DNA of 64,000 bases from JAWKNZ01 sp041391425 (GTDB lineage Bacteria; Bdellovibrionota_B; Oligoflexia; Oligoflexales; JAWKNZ01), in contig JAWKNZ010000012.1 in the NCBI GenBank assembly GCA_041391425.1, positions 45,135 to 109,134 on the forward strand, read 5' to 3'. Under the pieces are notes generated by a model. That model was not told the origin of the DNA. It saw only the letters and a program-made list of their open reading frames with translations, and did no database searches. Below are positions 35,047 to 45,344 of the stretch, in pieces (the first letter of the stretch is position 1; each line of letters opens with the position of its first letter). Both the position numbers and the translations under genes were made by a program.

Positions 35047-37796
35047 TGAGTTTTAGCAACATCATTCAATATAAATGCTTCATGAAAGAAATCTAAATTT
35101 TCCTTAACCTCAGAAAGTTCCTTAATCTCATACAAAACGTTCATTGCATGTCTAGGAGTCAAACTATCCATATCAATTTCAGCCAATCGCTTTAATATCT
35201 TCTTAAAGCCAATAGGAGGAGTAGATATTTTACTTTGAGGTGTGGCCAACTTTTGCTCAGCCTCAACAACCTCTTCTATAGACAATCCCGTTTTTTTCGA
35301 CTTTTGTACTTTTGGCAATTCTTCTCTCATATAAAGATTAGCCTTTGATATCACGCTTTGTGGCACCCCTGCTAATTTTGCCACTTCAAGACCAAAAGAA
35401 CTGCCGCTAACCCCATCAATTAATCGATGGCTAAATTCAATCCCTTTTGCAGATTCTATAACTTCAGTTTGCATATTTTTAACTGTGTCAAATTTTTCTG
35501 AAACTTCGGTCAATTCATGATAATGCGTAGCAAACAACGACCAACATCGCACTTCTACGGCCAAATGCTCTAGTATAGCTGAAGCTATAGCAAGGCCATC
35601 TTGAGTCGAGGTTCCTCGACCGACTTCATCTAAAATTACCAAACTATCTTCAGTCGCAAGCTTTAAAATCTGAGCAGCTTCAGACATTTCAACCATAAAG
35701 GTAGATTGCCCCTTAGACAGATCATCAGAAGCACCAACACGGGTATAAATCTGATCAAATATAGGCATGATAGCAGCTTCAGCTGGAACAAAACATCCTG
35801 CTTGGCTCAAGATAGCACAAATGGCAGTCTGCCTCATAACTGTCGATTTACCTGCCATATTGGGGCCTGTTATCAACATATGTTTTTTCTCATCGGTCAT
35901 TTCGATATGATTGGCAACAAAATCATGCTTACCGACAAAATGTTCAATTACCGGATGCCGACAATTTTTTAGAATAAATTCTTTCTTAGATGTAAGCTTA
36001 GGACGGCAATAATTTTCTTTCATCGCCAACCAGGCAAAACCTTGCAGCATATCTATTTGTGCCAAGCTATCAGATACTTTATAAATATCTCCAGCAAAAC
36101 CTGCCAACTTACGTATCAGCTGATCATATAGCTCGCTTTCTTTTTGAATTGCACGCTCTAGTGCTGACGATAGCTCTTCATCCAAATTCTTTAGATCATT
36201 TGTTACAAATCTTTCACAATTTACCATTGTTTGTCTGCGAATAAATGATTCTGGTACTTTTGCGATATTAGTTTTAGTTACCTCTATTAGAAGACCAAAA
36301 TTTTTATGAGACTTAATTTTTAAACTGGAAATACCTGTTAACTTACGTAAGGAAGATTCATATTCAGCTACCTTTTCCTTACCATTTTGAGACAAAGATA
36401 AAAGCGAAGACAATTCCTCACAAAAGTCACTCTTGAAAACCAAATCTCCTTTACCAAGGTTTTCCGGTCTTTCTATCAATGCCTGAGTCAGTAATTTCAA
36501 AGGGTCTTTACATTTTGACAATTCACTCAAACACAGTTTAAGATGTTGATAGTTTTTATTTTTTAAATCACTCGACAACTTCTTTTCTAAAAAATCACAA
36601 ACTTTGTGAGCTCGATATAATGTATCCCTTATCTTTGATAGCTCAGCTGGCTGTGCAGCCCCTGATAATACTCTAGTAGTAAGCCTCTCCAAATCAAAGC
36701 TACCTCTAAAAAAATCACGCACTTCTTGTAACGAATCTTCACCTATAGCAATAAGCCGCTCTATTGCGTCCTGCCTAGCAGTAATAGCATCCATCTTCAA
36801 CAAAGGGCGAGAAATCGACCAACGGGTTAGTCTAGCACCCATAGGAGATAAGGTCTTATTGATTTGATAGAACAAACTTCCCTTTGCCTCTCGCCGCCTA
36901 GCAGTTTCAAACAGTTCTAAGTCTCGAATAAGAGTATCACCAAGAGTCATTGTTTCTGGGTCTGAAAGTCCTTTTATAGTCCGAAAAGCACTCAAGCTAA
37001 GTTTCAATTTCTTAAGATGCAAAAACAAAGATGTCACTACTTCAATGCCACCCGAAAAGGGACCTCCATGAGCCTTATAGCAAGGAAATCCTTTAAGATC
37101 TCTAACTCCTAATATTTCTTCAAGTATAGATTCCTGCAAACTGGAATCAGCAAAGGCTGCCTCAGGCAATTCATCCAAAATAAGTGGGAAGTTTACACAC
37201 AACGATTTAAGTTTTTGAGTTACTATAGGTAAAGCAAATCTACGTACTAACAATTCTTTAGGAGAAAAATCCTTCACTTTACTCACAACTTCGTCTAACG
37301 ATTCAACTTGACCAAGACGCAGCTCTCCCGTGGAAATATCAGCAAAAACCACCGCCCATTTTCTCGATTTAGGGTCCTCATATGCGGCCATAATATAATT
37401 TGGCAACTCAGACTGTAATCCTTCAATTTCGTCGATACAACCTGGAGTTAAAGTACGAATAATTTCTCTCTTCACAAGTCCTTTTGCAAGCGCAGGATCC
37501 TCCACCTGATCTGCAATAGTGATTTTATATCCCCTTTTAAGTAACTTAAGCCAATAGCTCTTTGCTGAGTGATGTGGAACACCACAAAAAGGAATCTTCT
37601 TCTTATCTCCACGCTCACGGCTCGTTAAGACAATTTCTAAAATAGGAGCAATCTCTTCAGCATCGTCACCAAAGACTTCAAAAAAATCTCCCATCCGAAA
37701 GAACATAATTGCATTAACAGACTCAGACTTTAGCCTATAGTATTGTTGCATCATCGGTGTCATCTTGGCGATCTCAGCAGATGTAGGTATTGGCAA
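35043..37796 (-). CDS. mutS: DNA mismatch repair protein MutS
   Basis: 917 aa, slightly longer than E. coli MutS (853). The N-terminal mismatch-reading motif RMGDFFEVFGDDA contains the Phe-x-Glu wedge. Connector, lever and clamp follow, then the ATPase with Walker A ITGPNMAGKST near residue 625, LDEVGRGTSTQDG (Walker B) and FATHYHEL. The C-terminal helix-turn-helix region is present (FGLEVAKLAGVP). Intact reading frame. mutL is not in the window. Confidence 0.96.
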   Translation of the reverse strand: MPIPTSAEIAKMTPMMQQYYRLKSESVNAIMFFRMGDFFEVFGDDAEEIAPILEIVLTSRERGDKKKIPFCGVPHHSAKSYWLKLLKRGYKITIADQVEDPALAKGLVKREIIRTLTPGCIDEIEGLQSELPNYIMAAYEDPKSRKWAVVFADISTGELRLGQVESLDEVVSKVKDFSPKELLVRRFALPIVTQKLKSLCVNFPLILDELPEAAFADSSLQESILEEILGVRDLKGFPCYKAHGGPFSGGIEVVTSLFLHLKKLKLSLSAFRTIKGLSDPETMTLGDTLIRDLELFETARRREAKGSLFYQINKTLSPMGARLTRWSISRPLLKMDAITARQDAIERLIAIGEDSLQEVRDFFRGSFDLERLTTRVLSGAAQPAELSKIRDTLYRAHKVCDFLEKKLSSDLKNKNYQHLKLCLSELSKCKDPLKLLTQALIERPENLGKGDLVFKSDFCEELSSLLSLSQNGKEKVAEYESSLRKLTGISSLKIKSHKNFGLLIEVTKTNIAKVPESFIRRQTMVNCERFVTNDLKNLDEELSSALERAIQKESELYDQLIRKLAGFAGDIYKVSDSLAQIDMLQGFAWLAMKENYCRPKLTSKKEFILKNCRHPVIEHFVGKHDFVANHIEMTDEKKHMLITGPNMAGKSTVMRQTAICAILSQAGCFVPAEAAIMPIFDQIYTRVGASDDLSKGQSTFMVEMSEAAQILKLATEDSLVILDEVGRGTSTQDGLAIASAILEHLAVEVRCWSLFATHYHELTEVSEKFDTVKNMQTEVIESAKGIEFSHRLIDGVSGSSFGLEVAKLAGVPQSVISKANLYMREELPKVQKSKKTGLSIEEVVEAEQKLATPQSKISTPPIGFKKILKRLAEIDMDSLTPRHAMNVLYEIKELSEVKENLDFFHEAFILNDVAKTH

Positions 37797-38430
37797 AACA
37801 ACAACTCCTAAAACAAATATGATAAGATTTTTGAGTATTTTTTACTCAAATCGCAGAAATATATTAAACCTCTATTTGCCTATTTATTTAGCATCTCAAC
37901 TATAAACTGGACATCTGAAAGTTTAACGGTTGACTAACGCGCAGGATATCAGAGAGCAAAACCTATGATAACTCCTTAATAAAATATTCCGACGTGGGGT
38001 CAAACTACTATAGTTTTCATACATTTCCAAGAGCCTCACGTACATATACTAACTTATGAATTTGATAGCTTGTTTTCATTAGCATGCCTATAAACCATGC
38101 TTACACGCTGCATTTTAAGAATTAGTAACACGCAGATTAAGATGACAAAATTTCATCGATCAGCTTGTTTAATTAAGCAATAAGCATTATATTAATCGTT
38201 TGCAGCGGCTGGAACTGCTATATACTCGGACAGTCAAGCTTATGCATAGTACAGTCAAAACGACAGATTAAGGGGAACAAACCTATTAAAAACATGAAGA
38301 AATTGCACATTAAGTACAGTAGCGAATGTTTTTTAGGCCTAGAAAAATATAATATTTGATCCCTTTAATAAACTTGATTTTATTCACCTAAGTGTTTCAG
38401 TTTGTTTTTAAAATGAGATAGGATTACCTG
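37797..38430. other. Long intergenic spacer upstream of dksA
   Basis: 634 bases between divergent mutS and dksA, AT-rich, with no credible ORF. At 37910-37985 there is a family-2-like stretch (GTTTAACGGTTGACTAACGC then AGGATATCAGAGAGCAAAACC). Promoters for both genes must be here but none is clear by eye. Confidence 0.4.
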
Positions 38431-38868
38431 ATGAGCACTGAAAAATCTGAAATAAATATTGCCGAATCAGATCTATTTACAAAAGAAGAATTGAAAAAAT
38501 TTCATGACTTATTAGTCAGTGAAAAAGAAAAAATAATCGCTAAGACAAAATCAGCGGTATCTAGTGGCTCTATACACCTTGATACCAATGAATTAATGGA
38601 CGAAGTCGATCTTGCCTCAGCTACCATCGAACAAAATTTAACATTCCGTCTACTTGATAGAGATCGCAAGCTACTTGGTGAAATCGAGCGCGCTATCGAT
38701 AAAATTCGAACAGGTGACTATGGCTATTGCGAAGGAACCGGAGAACCTATTCCAAAAAGACGCCTTGAATTAAGACCATGGACCCGTCACAGCGTGAAGC
38801 ATAAAGAGCAGATTGAAAAGCTAAAAAAATCTGGTCGTGGTGTTGCAGACGAGGACGATTTCGGTTAA
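38431..38868 (+). CDS. dksA: DksA/TraR-family transcription factor without complete zinc finger
   Basis: 145 aa. Coiled-coil RNA-polymerase secondary-channel binder. The tip motif D-x-x-D-x-A is present (DEVDLA) and the zinc-finger region reads DYGYCEGTGEPIPKRRLELR then TRHSVKHK. Only the first of four zinc Cys remains; the others are Thr, His/Ser and Lys. Such CxxT...GEPI forms occur in alpha-proteobacterial DksA, so it is probably functional and not redox-sensed. AGGA precedes the ATG, and a terminator follows. Confidence 0.9.
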   Translation: MSTEKSEINIAESDLFTKEELKKFHDLLVSEKEKIIAKTKSAVSSGSIHLDTNELMDEVDLASATIEQNLTFRLLDRDRKLLGEIERAIDKIRTGDYGYCEGTGEPIPKRRLELRPWTRHSVKHKEQIEKLKKSGRGVADEDDFG

Positions 38869-38917
38869 CTAGCACCTAAAAAAACAAAGTTAGAATCAAT
38901 CTATATCTACAAAATAG

Positions 38918-38950
38918 CAAAAGCCCATTATACATACACATGGGCTTTTG
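38918..38950 (+). terminator. Terminator after dksA
   Basis: CAAAAGCCCA (38918-38927) pairs perfectly with TGGGCTTTTG (38941-38950) around a 13-base loop, 50 bases after the dksA stop. Confidence 0.82.
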
Positions 38951-39028
38951 GGACTAAACTGATTTTATAACCTAAAAAGTAACTATTCAGCGTATTTTTT
39001 ATCTGATCGATTCAAAGCTTTGACTGCC

Positions 39029-39050
39029 CGTCATCCTCATATGGATGACG
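39029..39050. repeat. Short palindrome CGTCATCC...GGATGACG
   Basis: Eight-base arms around TCATAT. It shares the GTCATCC/GGATGAC words with the repeat cluster near 25.1-25.4 kb and could be a remnant of it. It may also act as a terminator for the minus-strand gene. Confidence 0.5.
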
Positions 39051-39114
39051 ATGTATCAAGCGACATATTGAAGGGAAAAGATACCCTGAATAGGTACCCT
39101 AAAAAAAGATTCTA

Positions 39115-40413
39115 TCAACAACCTGTCGGCAATGCCACCGAAGTATTCCCCGCGTTATATCCACTTATATCTTTATAGGTAGTACAAAGTTGAGTTTTAT
39201 TCTCCTCAAACTGAGTCTTTTTATCTGACGGCATTGCTGCAATTGCTTCTTCAGTATACTTTTCGTTATACTTAGTGATTGAATCCTTAAGCTTTCCACT
39301 CACTTTTTTCGTCATTTGCTGCTTTAATGCTTCTGTTTTCGAATTTAATTGCCCACCAACTCCATTTGTTAATTTATCAGCTAATTCCTCAATCGAGGCT
39401 AGGCCTTTTTTAATTTTATCAGTCACATCAGAAGGAATCCCAGCTATTGCACCAAACCCTAAAGATACCGTGGTCAAGTCAGAAAGGGTTGTATTTAACA
39501 TACTACCTTCGGAGACATCAAATACCGCCTCAACATTTTCTTTAATCTCTTGAACAGCATTCACATAATCAGCAACTTGGTTTTCGTTAAATGTCTGACT
39601 GTCTAAAACTTCAACTCTTTTAAAAAGGCCAGTTTTTGGAGTGGTGCTGGTAGCACTATCCGCAAGAGCAGTAGTATCTGGTTGGCCTTCGTAAAGTAAA
39701 GCGGCATTATAAGCCAAAGCTTCTACTAAATGGGATAAAGACCACAAGAAATTTGCTTTTGCCTGCGAAGTGAAATTTGAATTTGCCGGCTCACAGTTAT
39801 GCGGTTCATAATCTGCTATTTTTGCATCTTCACTAACGAAAGGGCAAATCGTTTGGATCGCTTCCATCATATGAGAAATTGTGGCAATCCCAGCCCGTGG
39901 CCCTTCAGCATCATCTGGTTTTTTGGGAACAAAAACAGCATATTCACTACCAGAAAACAATGGATTATCTGATTCATCAAAACTGCCCATATAAGTTTGA
40001 ATATCATCATCGCTAATATTAACAATACTAGAAAACTTATTAAGAGCATCTGCACCAGTAGTACTCTCTGCCATTAGATTATTAGTAGCTGCCTCATCAT
40101 CTTTTGCTAGTATCAATTTTTTAGTGATATTAAATGGATCCATTCCTGCCAATCCGAGTAAAACATAAGACTTTAAGATTGCAGCTTGTTCCAACTGTGG
40201 ATTTATAGCATATGCCTTTTCTGCATAATCAAGTGCTTTTTCATGTTCACCACGATCGTAATGAATCCTAGCTAACGCTAATAACGAATCAATACGACTA
40301 TCTTCACCGCTAGTTTTAAAAACCTGATTCACATTTGTATCTTTGCCACAGCCACCAAAAACTACTAAGAATCCACAAATTACCGCACTCAATATACCGT
40401 TTTTACAAGCCAT
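39115..40413 (-). CDS. TPR-type lipoprotein
   Basis: 432 aa. Start at MACKNGILSAVICGF (40413), with GGGAG seven bases upstream; the frame to 40467 adds an unneeded segment. Lipobox FGGC. A TPR unit follows (LLALARIHYDRGEHEKALDYAEKAYAINP, ~37-65), then an Ala/Ser-rich helical region with KTICPF...NCEP. The remainder (to Cys432) is helical and Lys-rich. An outer-membrane-anchored TPR protein of unknown role; the FtsB-like gene lies upstream and may be in the same unit. Confidence 0.72.
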   Translation of the reverse strand: MACKNGILSAVICGFLVVFGGCGKDTNVNQVFKTSGEDSRIDSLLALARIHYDRGEHEKALDYAEKAYAINPQLEQAAILKSYVLLGLAGMDPFNITKKLILAKDDEAATNNLMAESTTGADALNKFSSIVNISDDDIQTYMGSFDESDNPLFSGSEYAVFVPKKPDDAEGPRAGIATISHMMEAIQTICPFVSEDAKIADYEPHNCEPANSNFTSQAKANFLWSLSHLVEALAYNAALLYEGQPDTTALADSATSTTPKTGLFKRVEVLDSQTFNENQVADYVNAVQEIKENVEAVFDVSEGSMLNTTLSDLTTVSLGFGAIAGIPSDVTDKIKKGLASIEELADKLTNGVGGQLNSKTEALKQQMTKKVSGKLKDSITKYNEKYTEEAIAAMPSDKKTQFEENKTQLCTTYKDISGYNAGNTSVALPTGC

Positions 40414-40482
40414 TTGTTTTCTCCCACAATAGGTCGTCCTAAAAAGTTGGCTAACATAACAGACCACTTCTTAGTCATATCT

Positions 40483-40761
40483 CTAATCGGCAAAAAAGAT
40501 AATTTTTTCACCTTCATCAGTAATATGGTACTTATCCCGTAGTACTTTCTTTGCATATGATTTTGATTTTTTTAGCTTAAGAATCTCCTGCTCAAGACCA
40601 GAATTTTCTTGTTTTAATTTATCAACAGCCTCAGCTAAAACAGTCTGGCTTTCTCTAAGAGCAAAATAGCTAGCAATAGAGTGTTCCCCTCGAAACAAAC
40701 CAATAAGAATCACTAGTGAAGCAAAAGCAATAACCGGAAAAAAAATCACTTTCGGATTCAT
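40483..40761 (-). CDS. FtsB/DivIC-like septum formation initiator
   Basis: 92 aa from MNPKVIFFPV. One TM (VIFFPVIAFASLVILIGLF), then a coiled coil (QTVLAEAVDKLKQENSGLEQEILKLKKS) and the family end VLRDKYHITDEGEKIIFF. This is the size and layout of FtsB, which bridges FtsL and FtsQ in the divisome. An upstream frame to 40815 adds 18 residues without a good ribosome site. Context is not the usual eno-ftsB, so the symbol is left blank. Confidence 0.75.
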   Translation of the reverse strand: MNPKVIFFPVIAFASLVILIGLFRGEHSIASYFALRESQTVLAEAVDKLKQENSGLEQEILKLKKSKSYAKKVLRDKYHITDEGEKIIFFAD

Positions 40762-41009
40762 AAATTTACTCAAAGATGGGTTGGATAAAATGACAATAAA
40801 AATAATCTGTTCCAATTATACCACACCACCACTAAGAACCCGAATATTGACCTCATATAGGTTTACTGCAAAAATATTTCTTCATATAAGGTGCTAATTT
40901 TATATAGAAATTAAGAATTATTTAACTTGTCTAGTTATAATTCGATGAGCCCAGTTGAATATCGTTTATCACCGTGTGCTGCTTACACACATAAATACTA
41001 GGATTTGCT

Positions 41010-44000
41010 ATGCAAAAGCATCTAATTTTATTAGCTACTTTACTCAGTGTGCTTTCATGCAATAAAGAAAAAGAGAAAATCGTATACGTCGATGTTATCA
41101 AAGAAGTAGAAGTCATTAAAGAAGTTTCAACCCAGCAGGAAATGGCAACTTCTACGGAAACACTAAGTACATCATCTACATCTAGTAGCAGCACAAGCAC
41201 ATCAACGTCTCAAGATATAATGCTTACCGGTAGCTTAGCTATAGACGGAAGCTCTGCAGGACTCGGACTAACAAGCTTCGGTCTAGCTGCAACATCAGCA
41301 AGCCATTCAATTTACTGTACTACCTTTGAAGACAGTCCAATAGCTTGTGTAGCTGATGTAGTTAATGGAGAATTTTCAAAGTCTTGCGAAAATTATGCAG
41401 GTAAAACATTTGGCTGCTTCTTAAGAAAAGACGGCACCACGCTGACAACTATAGAATTCGGCGGCGATACATCTCTAGTAACAGGATCGGGAACATTAAA
41501 GTCATCAGTAGTATTTGACTCAAAAACAGGCCTTGCAAGAGCCAAAATAGATGAAGAAGCTTCTACAGAACTAGCATCTGATGCAATCGCCCAAGCAATG
41601 AAAGCACAAGGGGTTACAAAAACAAAGCTTCCAGATATGTCAGGCACATGGAATATCGACTGCGTAAATGATCCTGAAGCAGGGATGTACTGTAACCTAG
41701 AAGATGATCCAAATTATTCAACAGCTGTAGATACAAGTGGTAAATACTGTTTTCTTTCTGCCAGCGTCAGCATGATGGGCAAAGATATGTACGTCGAATG
41801 TTCCAGCGGTGGCGTTGATGTCCCTGCTGGATTTTGCTACGATGAATACGCTTATTGGGATCAAAACCTTCAAAAAACCGTGCCTGGCTATCATGATTGC
41901 TCTAGCGATTACGCATATTGCTCTGACCCAGCCATGGCTATGATGCCAGAATGTATAGAAAAACAAGGAAACTCTCAGCCAGCCGAAATTCCTACAAGCA
42001 TGTACTTATCGCAATATGAAGATCCAGTTACTGGAAATGTAAAAATCGGTTTATGGGAAAGTAAAGACCGCCGCGATGCTTGTATTAGCACAAATGGAAG
42101 TGAGAACAATCCATCGTTCGGATTAAAGCTAGCAGACGGCTCAAATTTTTCTCTCTTTGAATTTAACCTTTCAACTAAATCAGCCATGGATGCCTCCATC
42201 GATTTAGCAATCGATAATATGTATAATAGCTCTAACCCAGATCATAAATACATTGCCCAAAAAATTATTAGCATGGGAGCAACAAGAGAAGCATGGAGAG
42301 TCGATCAGTGTAAAAATTCGCCATATAAGGATGCAAGCAATACACCTATCGATACTCTTGAAGATGATCCCAATAATCAAGGTCAAAAAATTCAAAGTGC
42401 TACGTGTAAATTCCGCTTGGAAGAGTTTGAAACTTATACATGGGAAGATTGGAGCACAGGATCGCCAATATCACGCACTGAAAGCTACACTCGCTGGTGG
42501 TGGGACGTGCACGAATTCAACAGTAATATCAGCGGTAATTGGTCTACAAGTGACAATCCTTTCGGTGTCATAAAAGAAACTGTTCTTTGTACCTTTGATG
42601 CTTCTGATGGCTCAGGTAAACCGTTTTGCCCGAGCTATGCATCCGCTGCTGGGACTTATAACCAATATTACAAAACTGATGCCAACGGAAAAAAATCCCG
42701 TCTAATGCTTGTCTGTAGGGTAGAGCAGGATTCATGGGATTGGCTCCAACAATCAGCGGCACCATCTGATGTGATGTCAGATGCAATTAATGCATTAAAA
42801 GATGCCAATGGATGTAGCCCATTATACAGTGGTAGCAACGTCTTGGCTGGATTACCAGAAGTACAGATTGAATCTGTCAGAAGGGTAGCACTTGAGCTTT
42901 CATTAAGTAAGAATTACCGATTCGATACTGCAAATCTTTGTCATGGTGTCGAGACAGCAGCCTCATGGACCTTTAACCGCTGTAACAATATGTCCTACGG
43001 TGACAATGGCTATCAACTATGTTGGGAAAACTATAATTTTCAAAGCAAGCTAGGCATGTCACAAGATTACACCGCAGGTTCATATTACAACGGTTGTAGC
43101 AATCCTGCCTACTCAGACCAAGCAAGTTGTACAAATCCGGCTAATGACAGCCAAAGCACTTGGTATTTAAGCGGATTTAGCTGCTCAAACTCAATGTATT
43201 ACGATAAATTCGGCTGCGAAAACAGTGGGGCTACTTGGCAGGCACAGTATCAATGCTCAGACGGATTTTCTTCAAATGAAACTGATTGTTTAGCATCAAC
43301 AACTCCCAATCAATGGAATAGTTCAGGCTACTGTAGCGACTCATCTAAACTAAACGCAATCGATTGCCATGCTTCTAAGGTAACAGCTGTTTGGAATGGA
43401 TCTAGTTGTAGTAATGGTTATTCCACAGATCAAACAAGTTGCGAAGCAAGCCTTGCACCAGTAAATACATGGACAACAAATTCAGGATCAAGCTGGATCA
43501 GTACTTGGGATAGTTATTTCTATGAGATCTGTGCCGGCTTTAGCGATGCTACTAACGTTGCCTCCGCATACGATGACTGGATGAATGCGGGTAAACCTGA
43601 ATCTGGTTATTTGGTTGAAGATCTTGTCGACTCCTGCCGAACTTACCTAAACTCAGGCACTTCTGCCCAAAAATTGGCAAAACAAAAAAACGTAGCTAAA
43701 CAAGCAGCAATGCGTATGGAATGGATGCCAACCAAAGCCATTGCCTGTGGCGCACCCACAACCAGTATAAAAGACACTCTAATGAATGGCCTAGATCAAA
43801 GCTGTATGGCAGATGCCTCTCTCAACATGTTCTGCGACTACTCCGGTAATTGCATGAGCTCTCTGCGCTGCAATGGATCTGGTGAAGGTGGAAAATGCTA
43901 CAAAGATGGATCTTTTGTAGGAAACATCCCAGGACGCATGGGTTTTATGAACCTAAAATTGCGAAGTGGTGGAGCTTTTGAGCTCAGCGAGACAAAAGAA

Positions 44001-44366
44001 GACCGTTGGAAGCAATGGAACATTACTGACAACAAAGAAGAAATATGTGATGCCACTAGGACAATGGTATTAAACTCCAAAAAAGTCGGCAATGACGAGT
44101 TCAACTCTGTATTTAAAACCACAGAGAAAATGGAATGTGTCTCGAAAGAAATGGGAACTTGTAGTGATACAACTTATACAAGCAAAGCTGAGTGCGAATC
44201 CAATAGCGGTAACTGGACCGAAATTTCAAATACTGCTAATAATTCGACATCACAGCAAGGATCAAACTCAGCATCGGCAACAAACTTCGATCGAGCAGGA
44301 ATGGGAGATCTACTTAAAAAACTCACTTTCAAAAGATGTGCTGATACAAGTTGTTCAGAATACTAA
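41010..44366 (+). CDS. Very large Cys-rich lipoprotein with CS-x-C-x-W repeats
   Basis: 1118 aa. Signal MQKHLILLATLLSVLSC with lipobox VLSC, a Lys/Glu/Val stretch, then a Ser/Thr-rich linker (~45-70). The body is rich in Cys and aromatic residues. Five tandem units near residues 693-823 follow the pattern C-S-x(6-8)-C-x(4-9)-W, e.g. GCSNPAYSDQASC, SCSNSMYYDKFGC, QCSDGFSSNETDC, YCSDSSKLNAIDC, SCSNGYSTDQTSC; a sixth (TCSDTTYTSKAEC ... NWTE) sits near 1050. Probably a disulfide-stabilised surface protein. No catalytic motif recognised. A bidirectional terminator follows. Confidence 0.72.
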   Translation: MQKHLILLATLLSVLSCNKEKEKIVYVDVIKEVEVIKEVSTQQEMATSTETLSTSSTSSSSTSTSTSQDIMLTGSLAIDGSSAGLGLTSFGLAATSASHSIYCTTFEDSPIACVADVVNGEFSKSCENYAGKTFGCFLRKDGTTLTTIEFGGDTSLVTGSGTLKSSVVFDSKTGLARAKIDEEASTELASDAIAQAMKAQGVTKTKLPDMSGTWNIDCVNDPEAGMYCNLEDDPNYSTAVDTSGKYCFLSASVSMMGKDMYVECSSGGVDVPAGFCYDEYAYWDQNLQKTVPGYHDCSSDYAYCSDPAMAMMPECIEKQGNSQPAEIPTSMYLSQYEDPVTGNVKIGLWESKDRRDACISTNGSENNPSFGLKLADGSNFSLFEFNLSTKSAMDASIDLAIDNMYNSSNPDHKYIAQKIISMGATREAWRVDQCKNSPYKDASNTPIDTLEDDPNNQGQKIQSATCKFRLEEFETYTWEDWSTGSPISRTESYTRWWWDVHEFNSNISGNWSTSDNPFGVIKETVLCTFDASDGSGKPFCPSYASAAGTYNQYYKTDANGKKSRLMLVCRVEQDSWDWLQQSAAPSDVMSDAINALKDANGCSPLYSGSNVLAGLPEVQIESVRRVALELSLSKNYRFDTANLCHGVETAASWTFNRCNNMSYGDNGYQLCWENYNFQSKLGMSQDYTAGSYYNGCSNPAYSDQASCTNPANDSQSTWYLSGFSCSNSMYYDKFGCENSGATWQAQYQCSDGFSSNETDCLASTTPNQWNSSGYCSDSSKLNAIDCHASKVTAVWNGSSCSNGYSTDQTSCEASLAPVNTWTTNSGSSWISTWDSYFYEICAGFSDATNVASAYDDWMNAGKPESGYLVEDLVDSCRTYLNSGTSAQKLAKQKNVAKQAAMRMEWMPTKAIACGAPTTSIKDTLMNGLDQSCMADASLNMFCDYSGNCMSSLRCNGSGEGGKCYKDGSFVGNIPGRMGFMNLKLRSGGAFELSETKEDRWKQWNITDNKEEICDATRTMVLNSKKVGNDEFNSVFKTTEKMECVSKEMGTCSDTTYTSKAECESNSGNWTEISNTANNSTSQQGSNSASATNFDRAGMGDLLKKLTFKRCADTSCSEY

Positions 44367-44385
44367 GAATATAGAATTAAAGATA

Positions 44386-44427
44386 GAAAAAGCGCTGGGA
44401 TTGTAAATATAACTCCAGCGCTTTTTC
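44386..44427. terminator. Strong bidirectional terminator
   Basis: GAAAAAGCGCTGG (44386-44398) pairs perfectly over 13 bases with CCAGCGCTTTTTC (44415-44427), with A and T runs built into the arms. It sits between two convergent lipoprotein genes. Confidence 0.9.
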
Positions 44428-44449
44428 AGAATAATAGATTTTTCTTTCA

Positions 44450-45256
44450 TTACCTCGTAACTACAATTTGAGTACGAGCACTCGTATAACCACCAACAAT
44501 TTTTCCACCTTCTTCGGGATGGCCATTTACAACTGTAGTTACATTCTGTCTGATAACCCAGACAGCCCATTCATATTTATCTTGATTATATTCATCATCT
44601 TCATCAAACCAATTCTTAAAATAAGAATCCCAGCTAAAATCACATTTTTTCTCTCCTAGCTCGGAACTATTAGCAAATTTACTTATAATTGGTGAAAAAT
44701 AACCACTACTAGAAGATTTAAGCCTTCGACCAAAAAAGCACTCCACGGTATCACTACCGATGTCATCTACCACATCATAAACAATAGTCAACGTATCACC
44801 CTCTTTTAATTCTGAAGCACTAGAAGGTGACGAAACAGAAATGTCTCCTGGCAAGGTTACCGTATTTTCTATGACCTTCTCATCATTTCTTACCCAAGAA
44901 AACAAGTACGAATCTTCAGGACTAGAGACAACATCCAATTCATAATTATAATATGTCCCACTTACGTTAATAGGACGCTCCTCTCCCTCTACAAGCTCCA
45001 TCTCATTACCCGCAATTGATATTTTTGCCGGTGAAGTAAGTTTCACAGTTGTCCCTGTATTTCCACCAACACGAAATTGTGCAGAAAAGTAAACTTTTTT
45101 ATCTTCACCTGAATAATATCCTCTATAACTACCATAATACGCATCAGGGTCAACTTTATCAGAATCCACCGTATCATTTGAACTGCAAGAAGAGATCTTC
45201 ATACAGAATAAAAATAAAACTAACGTTCTTAATAATTTACTGCGGTATAAAAACAT
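44450..45256 (-). CDS. Predicted lipoprotein, beta-rich
   Basis: 268 aa. Signal MFLYRSKLLRTLVLFLFC... with lipobox ISSC, then Asp/Tyr/Gly-rich and beta-strand-rich sequence (AYYGSYRGYYSGEDKKVYFS, VKLTSPAKISIAGNEM). The middle (SSASELKEGDTLTIVYDVVD) looks like an Ig-like or fibronectin-like module. Function unknown. Confidence 0.7.
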   Translation of the reverse strand: MFLYRSKLLRTLVLFLFCMKISSCSSNDTVDSDKVDPDAYYGSYRGYYSGEDKKVYFSAQFRVGGNTGTTVKLTSPAKISIAGNEMELVEGEERPINVSGTYYNYELDVVSSPEDSYLFSWVRNDEKVIENTVTLPGDISVSSPSSASELKEGDTLTIVYDVVDDIGSDTVECFFGRRLKSSSSGYFSPIISKFANSSELGEKKCDFSWDSYFKNWFDEDDEYNQDKYEWAVWVIRQNVTTVVNGHPEEGGKIVGGYTSARTQIVVTR

Positions 45257-45344
45257 TAAGACACCTCCATACGAAACAGTCTAACGCAGAAAATATCAGA
45301 ATATAAAGAAAAAAAAACAACCAAGTGACACTTAGGTAAAAAGG

